Origin: Clostridia bacterium
GTDB taxonomy: Bacteria; Bacillota; Clostridia; Oscillospirales; CAG-272
Direction of reading: 5' to 3'
DNA length: 64,000 bases
Assembly (NCBI GenBank): GCA_017472255.1
Contig: JAFUQU010000014.1
Location: forward strand, 439,596-503,595
Position 1 is the first letter of the stretch; each line of letters starts with the position of its first letter. The translations under genes and the position numbers were made by a program. Of this stretch, positions 18,249 through 25,635 are shown piece by piece. Under the pieces are notes generated by a model. The model saw only the letters and a program-made list of their open reading frames with translations. It had not been told where the DNA came from and searched no databases.

Positions 18249-19043
18249 ATGATTATTATCGGAGAAAAACTGAACAGCTCAATTCCCAGCGCTTTCGCTG
18301 CCATGCAGGAAGGCGACGAGGCGGTTATCCGCCTGATTCGCGCGCAGGCTGACGCGGGCGCGGCGTATCTGGACATTAACACCGCCCTTTTTGAGGAAGA
18401 GGAGCTTCCCATGATGAAGAAGATCATCGCGCTGGTTATCGATAACTGCGACTGCGGACTGATGCTCGACTCGCCCAATCCCGCCGTGCTCTGCGAGGCG
18501 GTGAAGGACTGCGGCGATCGGGAGGTTATTCTTAATTCCTGCACCACCGATGAGCGGATCGACGAGCTGGCGCCTGTGGCGGCTTCGCTGGGCTGCGGCA
18601 TCGTGGTTCTCCCCATCGATGTGGAAAACGGCATTCCGGAGAGCGCCGAGGGACGGCTTGAGAACGCCAAAGCTGCCATCTCCAAGCTGACCGCCGCAGG
18701 TGTGGATGAAGAAAAAATCTACATCGACGCTGTCTGCGAGACGCTGGCAACCTGCGACACCAACGCGAAGGTGACGCTGGATACCGTTCGCCTGGTGAAA
18801 GAGAATACGGGCGCAAAGACCACCTGCGGTCTGTCCAACGTGTCTTTCGGTCTGCCAAAGCGCGCGTTCATTAACGGTGCGTTCCTGACGCTGGCGCTGG
18901 CGAACGGGCTGGATTCGTCCATCATCGATCCCGCGTCCAAGGAGCTTCGCAAGGCGCTTTTCTCGGCGTCGGCGGTGCTGGGACAGGACGAGTACTGCAT
19001 GAACTACATCGAGTATATCCGCGGCGAGATCGATTGTCAGTAA
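18249..19043 (+). CDS. Pterin-binding (DHPS-like) methyltetrahydrofolate methyltransferase
   Basis: A 264-residue TIM barrel with IIIGEKLNSSIPSAF, GAAYLDINTALFEEEEL, NSCTTDERIDEL and TTCGLSNVSFGLPKRAFIN. These match methyl-THF:corrinoid methyltransferases (AcsE-like) and the pterin module of MetH, not true dihydropteroate synthase. The start at 18249 follows GAAGGAG. It begins 22 bp after the bifunctional methyltransferase/reductase gene and probably moves the methyl group of methyl-THF to a corrinoid protein for methionine synthesis. Annotation pipelines often call such genes dihydropteroate synthase; no folate synthesis gene accompanies it. Confidence 0.85.
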   Translation: MIIIGEKLNSSIPSAFAAMQEGDEAVIRLIRAQADAGAAYLDINTALFEEEELPMMKKIIALVIDNCDCGLMLDSPNPAVLCEAVKDCGDREVILNSCTTDERIDELAPVAASLGCGIVVLPIDVENGIPESAEGRLENAKAAISKLTAAGVDEEKIYIDAVCETLATCDTNAKVTLDTVRLVKENTGAKTTCGLSNVSFGLPKRAFINGAFLTLALANGLDSSIIDPASKELRKALFSASAVLGQDEYCMNYIEYIRGEIDCQ

Positions 19044-19068
19044 TTTTTACCGAATTTACAATTAGCTC

Positions 19069-19097
19069 TTGAATTGTGCGCGCAGATGCGGTATAAT
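19069..19097 (+). promoter_or_regulatory. Sigma-A promoter of yajC
   Basis: TTGAAT (19069-19074), 17 bp, TATAAT (19092-19097), 37 bp upstream of yajC. Confidence 0.75.
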
Positions 19098-19134
19098 ATA
19101 AGAGTTTAATAAATTTCTGAACGGAGGAAGAATT

Positions 19135-19479
19135 ATGCTTCACTTATTTCTGACAGACGCTGCTGCCGCAGCAGCTGACGGCACCGCTACCGCGAATACC
19201 ACCGCACAGGGTATTTCCACCATCGTTATGCTGGTGGTTATGGTTGCCGTTTTCTATTTCTTCATGTACAGACCCCAGAAGAAGCAGGAGAAGGAAACCA
19301 ACGAAATGCGCAATTCCCTGAAGGTGGGCGATGAAATCACCACCATCGGCGGCATCATCGGCAAGGTTATCAGCATCAAGGAAGAGACTGTTATGATCGA
19401 AACCGGTCGCGACGGCACCAAGATCCGCATTCTGCGCAACGCCATCAAGAGCATCGACGTAAAAGCCGAGGACTGCTGA
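19135..19479 (+). CDS. yajC: Preprotein translocase subunit YajC
   Basis: A 114-residue single-pass membrane protein associated with SecDF. The membrane helix is about residues 26-46 (ISTIVMLVVMVAVFYFFMYR), followed by the diagnostic RPQKKQEKE and a soluble part with LKVGDEITTIGGIIGKV. The N-terminus is unusually Ala-rich (DAAAAAADGTAT). It is followed by a TIGR04086 membrane protein and a SCIFF-maturase relative, an order common in Clostridia. Confidence 0.95.
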   Translation: MLHLFLTDAAAAAADGTATANTTAQGISTIVMLVVMVAVFYFFMYRPQKKQEKETNEMRNSLKVGDEITTIGGIIGKVISIKEETVMIETGRDGTKIRILRNAIKSIDVKAEDC

Positions 19480-19541
19480 CATATTGCCTTCTCCCGCCGC
19501 ATATACATCTGATTGAACAGATTATATGAGGGGGAATGAGG

Positions 19542-20027
19542 ATGGCAAATACCTCGGACAGGTCTTCGCCGGATGAGCTGGGCGGACTCTTTGCGGGAGT
19601 GGCACGGGGCTGCATTTGCGGCCTGATCGTGGTGATCGCGCTGACACTGATTCTGACGGCGGTGTCGCTTTCGATGGAGGATCCCGACCGGCTGTTGCGG
19701 GCGTTCGCGCTTACGGCGCTGTTTGTCGGCGCGGCGGTGAGCGGATTTGCATCGGCGAAGTTCGCCAGAGAGAACGGTCTTTTGGCGGGACTTCTGGGCG
19801 GCGTGCTGTATGTTCTGATTGTCTGGCTGATATCGGTATTCTTCCGTGGCTCGGCGGACGAGGAGTCGGTCATGCCGCCGCTTTGGATGGCGCTGGGCTA
19901 TGGAATCTGCCTTGCGGCATCGTTGTTTGGCGGGCTGCTTGGGCGCGGACGGCGGATGAAGGTCGGCGAAGGTCGGAAGAATCCGGCGGCTATGGCGCGC
20001 AGACAGCTTGGACGCTCTCATCGGTAA
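19542..20027 (+). CDS. TIGR04086-type integral membrane protein
   Basis: A 161-residue protein with four hydrophobic segments (about residues 16-38, 50-68, 78-100, 116-134), ending in a basic tail. Position after yajC and before a SCIFF-type gene, together with the topology, matches the TIGR04086 family of unknown function. The ATG at 19542 is preferred over 19536 because it is 7 nt from GAGGGGG (19528-19534). Confidence 0.75.
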   Translation: MANTSDRSSPDELGGLFAGVARGCICGLIVVIALTLILTAVSLSMEDPDRLLRAFALTALFVGAAVSGFASAKFARENGLLAGLLGGVLYVLIVWLISVFFRGSADEESVMPPLWMALGYGICLAASLFGGLLGRGRRMKVGEGRKNPAAMARRQLGRSHR

Positions 20028-20050
20028 AGGACAGCAGACGTTAAAAATCC

Positions 20051-20100
20051 ATATCTCCGCTGTCCGCCGCTGCAAGCCAGCGGGGCGGCGGAGATATTTT
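20051..20100 (+). terminator. Strong hairpin with T tail before the SCIFF-maturase relative
   Basis: ATATCTCCGC (20051-20060) pairs with GCGGAGATAT (20088-20097), with further GC-rich pairing inside, then TTTT. It ends the yajC transcript and sits only about 10 bp before the ribosome site of the next gene, leaving that gene without an obvious promoter. Confidence 0.75.
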
Positions 20101-20119
20101 CATGAAAGGACGAATTACA

Positions 20120-20656
20120 ATGTTACATACCTTCAAACTCTGCGGACGCCGCATTGCGGTGGACAGCGGCAGCGGTACGGTGCATAAGATGGACGAGCTG
20201 GCGTTTAAGATGCTGGACTACATCGAGCTGCCTATGCCGAAGGACACGCCTTCGGCGCTTCGCTACGATCTGGCCAAGTTCGACAGCGCGGCTATTGATG
20301 ACACCTATGAGGAGCTGTACGCCGCCTATCGGGACGGCAAGCTGTACAGCGAGGACAGCGAGGGAACCGTCACAGTCACGGCTGCCGTCAGCGGCGCGCT
20401 GAACGAGCTGCGCGGCGGGGATGTGGCTGCCGAGGCGCTTCCCGAGCATCTCAAGGAGATGGAAAAGGCGGCGAAGGATCAGATCAAGGGCATGACCGTC
20501 GGCGATGTTAAGGTGACGCTGGGCGGCTGTGATCATAAGCAGTGTGCCGGATGCTGGGCGAAGAAGCTCTGCACGCTGGACACGCCCGAAGCGATGAAAT
20601 GTGAGCTTGAGCGCAAGTTCATCGAGTGCGCGCTGGTTATCGGTACCACGAATTGA
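20120..20656 (+). CDS. SCIFF-maturase-like protein lacking the radical SAM core (178 residues)
   Basis: Residues 1 to about 80 (MLHTFKLCGRRIAVDSGSGT, DELAFKMLDYIEL, IDDTYEELYAAYRDGKLYSED) resemble the N-terminal domain of the SCIFF thioether-peptide maturase. Residues about 107-178 resemble its C-terminal SPASM end, with EHLKEMEKAAKDQIKG, Cys137, 142, 145, 151, 161 and 170, and CELERKFIECALVIG. The 250-plus residues between, carrying CxxxCxxC and the radical SAM barrel, are absent. The frame is open throughout. No 45-residue six-Cys precursor fits upstream. It may be an in-frame deletion remnant, a repurposed recognition/SPASM protein, or an assembly collapse. The yajC-TIGR04086 context is where the intact locus is normally found. 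Confidence 0.7.
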   Translation: MLHTFKLCGRRIAVDSGSGTVHKMDELAFKMLDYIELPMPKDTPSALRYDLAKFDSAAIDDTYEELYAAYRDGKLYSEDSEGTVTVTAAVSGALNELRGGDVAAEALPEHLKEMEKAAKDQIKGMTVGDVKVTLGGCDHKQCAGCWAKKLCTLDTPEAMKCELERKFIECALVIGTTN

Positions 20657-20696
20657 GTGCGCATCCTGTGTATGGAATTCAGACGAAACAGAATCA

Positions 20697-20732
20697 AACC
20701 CGATGAGGAAATTTCCTCATCGGGTTATTTTT
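20697..20732 (+). terminator. Intrinsic terminator before spoIIIAA
   Basis: A 14-bp stem, AACCCGATGAGGAA with TTCCTCATCGGGTT, loop AT, then ATTTTT. Confidence 0.9.
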
Positions 20733-20753
20733 GTGACGGCTCGTCCATATACT
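20725..20753 (+). promoter_or_regulatory. Candidate sigma-E promoter of the spoIIIA operon
   Basis: CATATACT (20746-20753) resembles the mother-cell sigma-E -10 element, with TTATTTT (20725-20731) 14 bp upstream as a partial -35. It overlaps the T tail of the preceding terminator. No sigma-A promoter is visible before spoIIIAA. Known spoIIIA operons depend on sigma-E. Confidence 0.4.
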
Positions 20754-20783
20754 GAACTATCAAAGCGCAAAGGATGGATGCAA

Positions 20784-21710
20784 ATGAACGGAAGGGGACA
20801 ATTACCTGTAGTGCTGACCGACAGCCTGCCCGATGTACTGCTGGCTGAGCTGTACGGGCTGGTGGACAGCGGTAGAATCCGCTTCGGCGATCTGAACGAA
20901 GTGCGGCTGCGGACAGGCCGCCCGGCTTCGCTGACCTGCGCGGGGGAAAATCGGGTGCTGGCTGCGAAGATCACACCGGCTCAAATGGAGGAGTGCGTGA
21001 CCCGCCTTTGCCGAGGCTCGGTTTACGCCCACGGCGAGACCATCCGCGAAGGCTATCTCATGGCGGAAGGTGGGCTTCGGGTGGGCGTATGCGGACGGTG
21101 CGACGAGGGCAGCGGCAGCGTTCGGGAGATTACATCGCTGAATATCCGCATTCCGCATATGGTGCGCGATGTGTGCGGCGGGGTGTACCGGCGCTGCCTG
21201 CAAAGCGGACGGGCGGCGTCCATGCTGATTTACTCGCCGCCGGGGGTAGGCAAGACTACGCTTTTACGAGATCTTGCCGCCCGGCTGTCCGGCGAGGGCG
21301 GACGGCGGGTTGCGCTGATCGATACCCGGGGCGAGCTGTACATACCGGAAATGTTCGCCGACAGCCTGTGCGACCTGCTGGTCGGCTACAGCCGCGCCCG
21401 GGGGATTGAAATTGCCACCCGCACCCTGTCGCCGGAGGTGATTGTCTGCGATGAGCTTGGGGATGCGGACGAAGCCCGGGCGATTCTGTCCGCGCAGAAC
21501 ACCGGCGTGCCGATCATCGCCAGCGCGCACGCGGCGTCGGTCGGTGAACTGCTCCGCCGCCCCAACATCCGAATGCTCCACGAGGCGGGGATTTTCGACT
21601 GTTATGTGGGACTGGGGCGGGAACGGATCAACGGACGGCTGTCCCGCTGCTTTTCGTTCACCTTTACCGATCGGGAGGCGTTATGCTCGGATATGCCGGT
21701 GCGCTGCTGA
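20784..21710 (+). CDS. spoIIIAA: Stage III sporulation protein AA (secretion-type ATPase)
   Basis: A 308-residue ATPase that energises the SpoIIIA-SpoIIQ channel between mother cell and forespore. Walker A is YSPPGVGKTTLLRDLA and Walker B is IVCDELGDADEA, followed by the IIASAHAASVGEL segment. The N-terminal half carries LNEVRLRTGRPASL and YAHGETIREGYL. The ATG at 20784 is 9 nt from AAAGGA; 20778 is too close to it. It is first in an eight-gene operon with overlapping or near-touching frames. Confidence 0.95.
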   Translation: MNGRGQLPVVLTDSLPDVLLAELYGLVDSGRIRFGDLNEVRLRTGRPASLTCAGENRVLAAKITPAQMEECVTRLCRGSVYAHGETIREGYLMAEGGLRVGVCGRCDEGSGSVREITSLNIRIPHMVRDVCGGVYRRCLQSGRAASMLIYSPPGVGKTTLLRDLAARLSGEGGRRVALIDTRGELYIPEMFADSLCDLLVGYSRARGIEIATRTLSPEVIVCDELGDADEARAILSAQNTGVPIIASAHAASVGELLRRPNIRMLHEAGIFDCYVGLGRERINGRLSRCFSFTFTDREALCSDMPVRC

Positions 21711-22165
21711 TCTTCGCCGGGGGGACATTGGCGGGACTGGCGGCGTCCGGGATGTACCGTCTGCGCGCGGCACAGCTGGAGGCTTTCTGCAAGCTGATCG
21801 CCCATATCCGGGCACAGATCGAATGCTACCGCGCGCCGCTGGACGCGATCTACATCGGATACCGAAACGAAGTGCTGGAAGCCTGTGGCTTTCTCGGCGC
21901 GGCGAGAACATCGGACGGCGCGCGGGCTTTGGAAGCCTGTCGGGGGCGGCTGTATATCACCGGGGACGAGCTTTGTGAGCTGGAGAAATTCTTCGCGTCG
22001 TTGGGACGGCACGGCGCCGGCGAGGAGACAAGCCATTGTGCCTATTTTGAGAAGCGTATCGGCGATTTTGCCGCCGCCTGCCGGGGGGAGCTTCCGAAGC
22101 GTGCCCGGCTCTGCCGAACCTTCGGAATGCTGGGCGGCTTCCTGCTGGCGATATTGTTATTATGA
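21683..22165 (+). CDS. spoIIIAB: Stage III sporulation protein AB
   Basis: 160 residues with a membrane helix at each end (about 5-24 and 147-160) and a helical cytoplasmic body, the GspF-like layout of SpoIIIAB. It contains LRAAQLEAFCKLIAHIRAQI. It overlaps spoIIIAA by 28 bp, indicating translational coupling. It supports assembly of the SpoIIIA complex in the mother-cell membrane. Confidence 0.92.
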   Translation: MLGYAGALLIFAGGTLAGLAASGMYRLRAAQLEAFCKLIAHIRAQIECYRAPLDAIYIGYRNEVLEACGFLGAARTSDGARALEACRGRLYITGDELCELEKFFASLGRHGAGEETSHCAYFEKRIGDFAAACRGELPKRARLCRTFGMLGGFLLAILLL

Positions 22166-22179
22166 AAGGATGATGGAAT

Positions 22180-22377
22180 ATGTTGGATGTGAGCTTAATT
22201 CTCAAGGTGGCGGGCATCGGGATAACGGTGAGCATCGCCTATCAGCTTCTGGCAAAATACGGGCGGGACGAGCAGGCGGTGTTGGTATCGTTGGCGGGCA
22301 TTGTTATCGTCATGCTGATGCTGACTGATAAGATCGGCACGCTGTTCGGAAATGTGCGCTCTATCTTCGGGTTCTGA
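22180..22377 (+). CDS. spoIIIAC: Stage III sporulation protein AC
   Basis: 65 residues with two membrane helices, beginning MLDVSLILKVAGIGITVSIA and containing KYGRDEQAVLVSLAGIVIVM, typical of SpoIIIAC. AAAGGATGG precedes the start by 7 nt. The SpoIIIAD start follows five bases after the stop codon. Confidence 0.95.
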   Translation: MLDVSLILKVAGIGITVSIAYQLLAKYGRDEQAVLVSLAGIVIVMLMLTDKIGTLFGNVRSIFGF

Positions 22378-22382
22378 TATGT

Positions 22383-22763
22383 ATGCTGCAATACTGTGGA
22401 ATCGCGCTCTGTGCGCTGGCGGCGGTGCTGGTGCTCAAGGGAATGAAAAGCGAGCTGGCGGGTTTGGCGTCGCTGGCGGCGGCGGTGATTCTGTTAGGCG
22501 GCGCGCTGGCGGAGTTTCTGCCGGTGCTGCGTCAGCTCACCGACAGCGTGGCGGGGACGAGCTTTTCCGGCTACATGGAGACGCTGCTGAAGGCGCTGGG
22601 CATTACGCTGGCGGTGCAGTTTTCGGCGGAGTTGTGCCGGGACGCGGGCGAATCCGCCATCGCGTCCAAGCTGGAACTGGCGGGCAAGGCAGAGATTCTA
22701 CTGCTCACTCTGCCGCTGCTTCGGGAGCTAATGCAGCTTGCTGCCGATATTATGCAGGGATAA
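22383..22763 (+). CDS. spoIIIAD: Stage III sporulation protein AD
   Basis: 126 residues with several hydrophobic helices (about 1-20, 27-45, 65-85, 100-120). It has the SpoIIIAC/AD-like features LALRQ-type LPVLRQLTDSV and ALGITLAVQFSAELCRDAGESAIASK. It is located in the standard operon order between AC and AE. The ATG at 22383 is chosen; an ATG at 22379 is in another frame. Confidence 0.93.
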   Translation: MLQYCGIALCALAAVLVLKGMKSELAGLASLAAAVILLGGALAEFLPVLRQLTDSVAGTSFSGYMETLLKALGITLAVQFSAELCRDAGESAIASKLELAGKAEILLLTLPLLRELMQLAADIMQG

Positions 22764-22771
22764 TCCTGTTT

Positions 22772-23887
22772 TTGCTGCTAACGCTTTTGATGGCGCCGAC
22801 GGTTGCGGCGGACGAGCCTGCCGACGATGCGGCGCTCTACACTGCGGAGGAATTTGGCACAGACGCCGTTCTGGACGCGCTGCCCGACGAGCTGCGGGAG
22901 ATCATTCCGCAGGATGCCGATCTGTTCGACCCGAATTCGCTGCTGGAAATGGGGACGGCGGACGGGCTGCTTTCTTTATTGCAGTCTGTGCTGCGGCAAG
23001 TCCTGCGACCGGCACTCGGAACGCTGTCCACGCTGCTGGGGCTGATTCTCGTGTCATCGGCGCTGGGAGCGCTGCGGGGGACGCTGAAATCCGACTCGCT
23101 GACGGCGGTGTTCGATTTTACGTCCGCGCTGTGCATTCTGCTGGCCATGTATACGACCATTTCGGGGCTGTTTGAAGCGGTGCAGACCTATCTGACCCAG
23201 CTGTCAGCGCTGATGGGCACCATGCTTCCGGTGATGACCGCTGTCAGCATCGCGGGCGGCAACCTGAGCGCGTCGGCGGTGTCGGCGAACGGGATGATGC
23301 TGGCGCTGAACTTTGTGCAGACGCTGGCGGCACATGGGCTGTTTCCCATGCTGCAGCTCTGCTTTGGGCTGACGGCGGCGTCGGGCATTGGCGGCGGGCT
23401 GAAGCTGGACGGCATCACAAAGCTGGTTCGGGACGGTATGGCGTGGATTCTGGCGCTGATCGCGGCGGTGATATCGGCGATGATGGGTTTCCAGAATTCC
23501 ATCGCTTCCCGGGCGGACAGCCTGTCCATGCGGGCAGTGAAATTTACCGCTTCGAGGGTGATTCCGGTGGTGGGCGGCATCGCGTCCGATGCGGTGACGA
23601 CGGTGGCGGGAAGCCTTTCGCTGGTGCGCAGCACCGTAGGCATGGCGGGGGTGGCACTCATTCTGCTGCTGACCTTGCCGGTGATTCTGCACGTCCTACT
23701 AACAAGGCTCGGCGTTACGCTGACCCAGACGGCGGCGTCGGTGATTGGGCTGGATCGGGAGAAAAATCTGCTGGGAGAAATGGGCAGTCTGCTTGGTTTT
23801 TTAGCGGCGGTCTGCGTGATATCGGCGCTGATGTTTATCTACGCGCTGACGCTGTTCGCCAAATGCTCGGCGGCGATAGGAGGTTAA
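22772..23887 (+). CDS. spoIIIAE: Stage III sporulation protein AE
   Basis: About 371 residues: a hydrophobic signal-like start ending in TVAA, an acidic extracellular segment (DALPDELREIIPQDADLFDP), then about seven membrane helices with GTMLPVMTAVSIAGGN, AVKFTASRVIPVVGGIASDA and the SIASRADSLSMRAVKF segment typical of SpoIIIAE. The start codon is uncertain. No ATG precedes the hydrophobic segment in this frame. TTG at 22772 is proposed, with CTG at 22766 closer to AGGGA (22756-22760) and ATG at 22790 removing most of the signal. It follows spoIIIAD by 8 bp. Confidence 0.88.
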   Translation: MLLTLLMAPTVAADEPADDAALYTAEEFGTDAVLDALPDELREIIPQDADLFDPNSLLEMGTADGLLSLLQSVLRQVLRPALGTLSTLLGLILVSSALGALRGTLKSDSLTAVFDFTSALCILLAMYTTISGLFEAVQTYLTQLSALMGTMLPVMTAVSIAGGNLSASAVSANGMMLALNFVQTLAAHGLFPMLQLCFGLTAASGIGGGLKLDGITKLVRDGMAWILALIAAVISAMMGFQNSIASRADSLSMRAVKFTASRVIPVVGGIASDAVTTVAGSLSLVRSTVGMAGVALILLLTLPVILHVLLTRLGVTLTQTAASVIGLDREKNLLGEMGSLLGFLAAVCVISALMFIYALTLFAKCSAAIGG

Positions 23888-23891
23888 AGAA

Positions 23892-24335
23892 ATGGAGCAG
23901 ATAAAAGGATTCGTGCTGTCGCTGATGGCGGCGGCCGCCGTATCGGCGGTGGTGGAGCTGTTTCTGCCGGATGGCGGCGGAATGAAGAAATATATGCGCT
24001 ATTTTATGTCGCTGGCCATTCTGCTGACGCTTCTGTCGCCGCTGAAATCGCTGGTGTCGGCGATTCCCGATCTGGCGGATATCGATATCGACGCCTTTGC
24101 CGAGCTGTACGACGACACCGAAGCCATGGCGCGCGCCAATTCGATTGTGGCCATGCACATCAAAAACGCGGTCTGCCAGCGTTTCGGGCTGGAGACGGGG
24201 AATGTAAGCATAGTGCTGAACGAAACGGGGGTTTCCATGCGGGTGAAGAAGAAGCTGGGACTGTTTGAGAGCGATCTTTCGGAATACGTGAAGAATCAAT
24301 TCGGGGTGCTGGCGGAGGTGGTGCTGTATGAGTGA
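23892..24335 (+). CDS. spoIIIAF: Stage III sporulation protein AF
   Basis: 147 residues with two N-terminal membrane helices (about 7-25 and 35-58, MRYFMSLAILLTLLSPLKSLV), then a soluble ring-building-like domain with VCQRFGLETGNVSIVLNETG. AGGAGG lies just ahead of the start. The last 8 bases overlap spoIIIAG, indicating coupling. Confidence 0.93.
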   Translation: MEQIKGFVLSLMAAAAVSAVVELFLPDGGGMKKYMRYFMSLAILLTLLSPLKSLVSAIPDLADIDIDAFAELYDDTEAMARANSIVAMHIKNAVCQRFGLETGNVSIVLNETGVSMRVKKKLGLFESDLSEYVKNQFGVLAEVVLYE

Positions 24336-24855
24336 GGATAAGCTGTCAGCGGGGCGGCTGATCGATTACATGAAGGAGAAAAAGAGCCTTTGGCTGATTG
24401 CCGCCGCGCTGGGGCTGGGAATTCTGCTGATGGTGCTGGGACAGCAGGAGAACATATCGGGGGCGGTTACTGTCTCGGCGAAGGCGGAGACGATCATCGG
24501 GCTGGAAGCCGAGCTGGAAGCGAGGGTGACGGCGCTCTGCGGCAGGGTGGGCGGCGTTTCCGATGTGTCGGTGATGGTGACGCTGGCATCCTACAGCGAG
24601 CAGGTATATGCACAGGATGTGCAGAGCAGCCAGTCGGAGAGTTCCTCCGATCTGCGGCTGGAGTATGTTCTAACCGGCAGCAGCGGCAGTCAGCAGCCCA
24701 TTCCCACCGTGGAGCTGACGCCGCGTGTTCAAGGGGTGGCGGTGGTCTGTTCGGGTGGGGATGATGCCAATGTGCAGCTGAAGCTGACCAATCTGCTTTG
24801 CGCGCTGTTTGACATTCCCGCAAGCTGCGTCAGCATTGTGGGAACGGGAAATTGA
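24328..24855 (+). CDS. spoIIIAG: Stage III sporulation protein AG
   Basis: 175 residues: one membrane helix (about 22-40) then an extracellular ring-building domain. The segments LEARVTALCGRVGGVSDVSV and TPRVQGVAVVCSGGDDANVQ are characteristic of SpoIIIAG, which forms a large ring in the channel. The Ser-rich insert (SSQSESSSD) between strands is also usual. Confidence 0.94.
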   Translation: MSEDKLSAGRLIDYMKEKKSLWLIAAALGLGILLMVLGQQENISGAVTVSAKAETIIGLEAELEARVTALCGRVGGVSDVSVMVTLASYSEQVYAQDVQSSQSESSSDLRLEYVLTGSSGSQQPIPTVELTPRVQGVAVVCSGGDDANVQLKLTNLLCALFDIPASCVSIVGTGN

Positions 24856-24929
24856 CCGCCCGGTTCTATTCCGAAGCGGGGCGGCATATCTATGTGGTGT
24901 AACAAATTGATCGAAAAGGAGAAATTGAT

Positions 24930-25589
24930 ATGGATGAGAATGTAATGAATGAATGCCCGGAGATGGAGGAGCCCGGTTCGGGACTGGTAGCCACCGGGGG
25001 CGCGAAGAAGTCCGGCAGAGGCATTCACGCCGGTCTGCGGGCAGTGGGCAATGCAGCCCGTCGGATTGGCGCGCGCAACATAGTCATTGTCTGCTCGCTG
25101 ATGCTGATCGGCGCGGCGGTGATTCTGAATTTCGTGCTCTTCGGGAACAGCCAGCCTGTGGTGGGCGACGGCGATCCGCTGGGAGAAGGCGGCAGCTTTG
25201 GCGAGGTGGTGGAATCGAATGATACCTACGTGGAAGACACTTACTTCGCGTCGGCACAGCTTTCCCGCAAGCAGGCGCGCGACGAGGCGATTGCGGTGCT
25301 CCAGACGGTGGTGTCCAGCTCCACAGCGGACAGCGTGTCCAAGGAACAGGCGACCGCTGACATCAGCCGCATCGCTTCCGAGATGCAGACCGAAGCCAAC
25401 ATCGAAACGCTGATCAAGTCCAAGGGCTTCGAGGACTGCGTGGCGGTCATCAGCGACAACAGCGCCAGCGTCATCGTTTGCTCGGACGGTCTGCTGCCCA
25501 ACGAGCTGTCCCAGATCAAGGAGATTGTCTGGGAACAGGCTGGCATCGATCCCGTGAACATCAAGATCATCGAGAAAAATCCTGCGTAA
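24930..25589 (+). CDS. spoIIIAH: Stage III sporulation protein AH
   Basis: 219 residues with a long cytoplasmic N-terminus, one membrane helix (about 50-70, NIVIVCSLMLIGAAVILNFV) and the extracellular ring-building domain that partners SpoIIQ across the intermembrane space (QLSRKQARDEAIAVLQTVV, GFEDCVAVISDNSASVIV, IDPVNIKIIEKNP). It closes the operon. AAAAGGAG supports the start. Confidence 0.95.
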   Translation: MDENVMNECPEMEEPGSGLVATGGAKKSGRGIHAGLRAVGNAARRIGARNIVIVCSLMLIGAAVILNFVLFGNSQPVVGDGDPLGEGGSFGEVVESNDTYVEDTYFASAQLSRKQARDEAIAVLQTVVSSSTADSVSKEQATADISRIASEMQTEANIETLIKSKGFEDCVAVISDNSASVIVCSDGLLPNELSQIKEIVWEQAGIDPVNIKIIEKNPA

Positions 25590-25593
25590 ACAG

Positions 25594-25632
25594 AAACAGG
25601 TATGCCGCGCTCATGCGCGGCATACCTGTTTT
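25594..25632. terminator. Bidirectional terminator between spoIIIAH and the Ldh2-type gene
   Basis: A 17-bp perfect stem, AAACAGGTATGCCGCGC with GCGCGGCATACCTGTTT, loop TCAT, with T or A flanks on both sides. Confidence 0.92.
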
Positions 25633-25635
25633 ACT

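Noticed and set aside
18249..19043. Dihydropteroate synthase for folate synthesis
   Set aside because: The fold is shared, but the conserved segments and the methyl-transfer neighbour point to methyl-THF:corrinoid methyltransferase.
22352..22771. Long N-terminal extension in the spoIIIAE frame
   Set aside because: It lies entirely over spoIIIAD, has low-complexity Gly/Ala composition typical of an out-of-frame read, and would put a non-signal sequence before the signal peptide.
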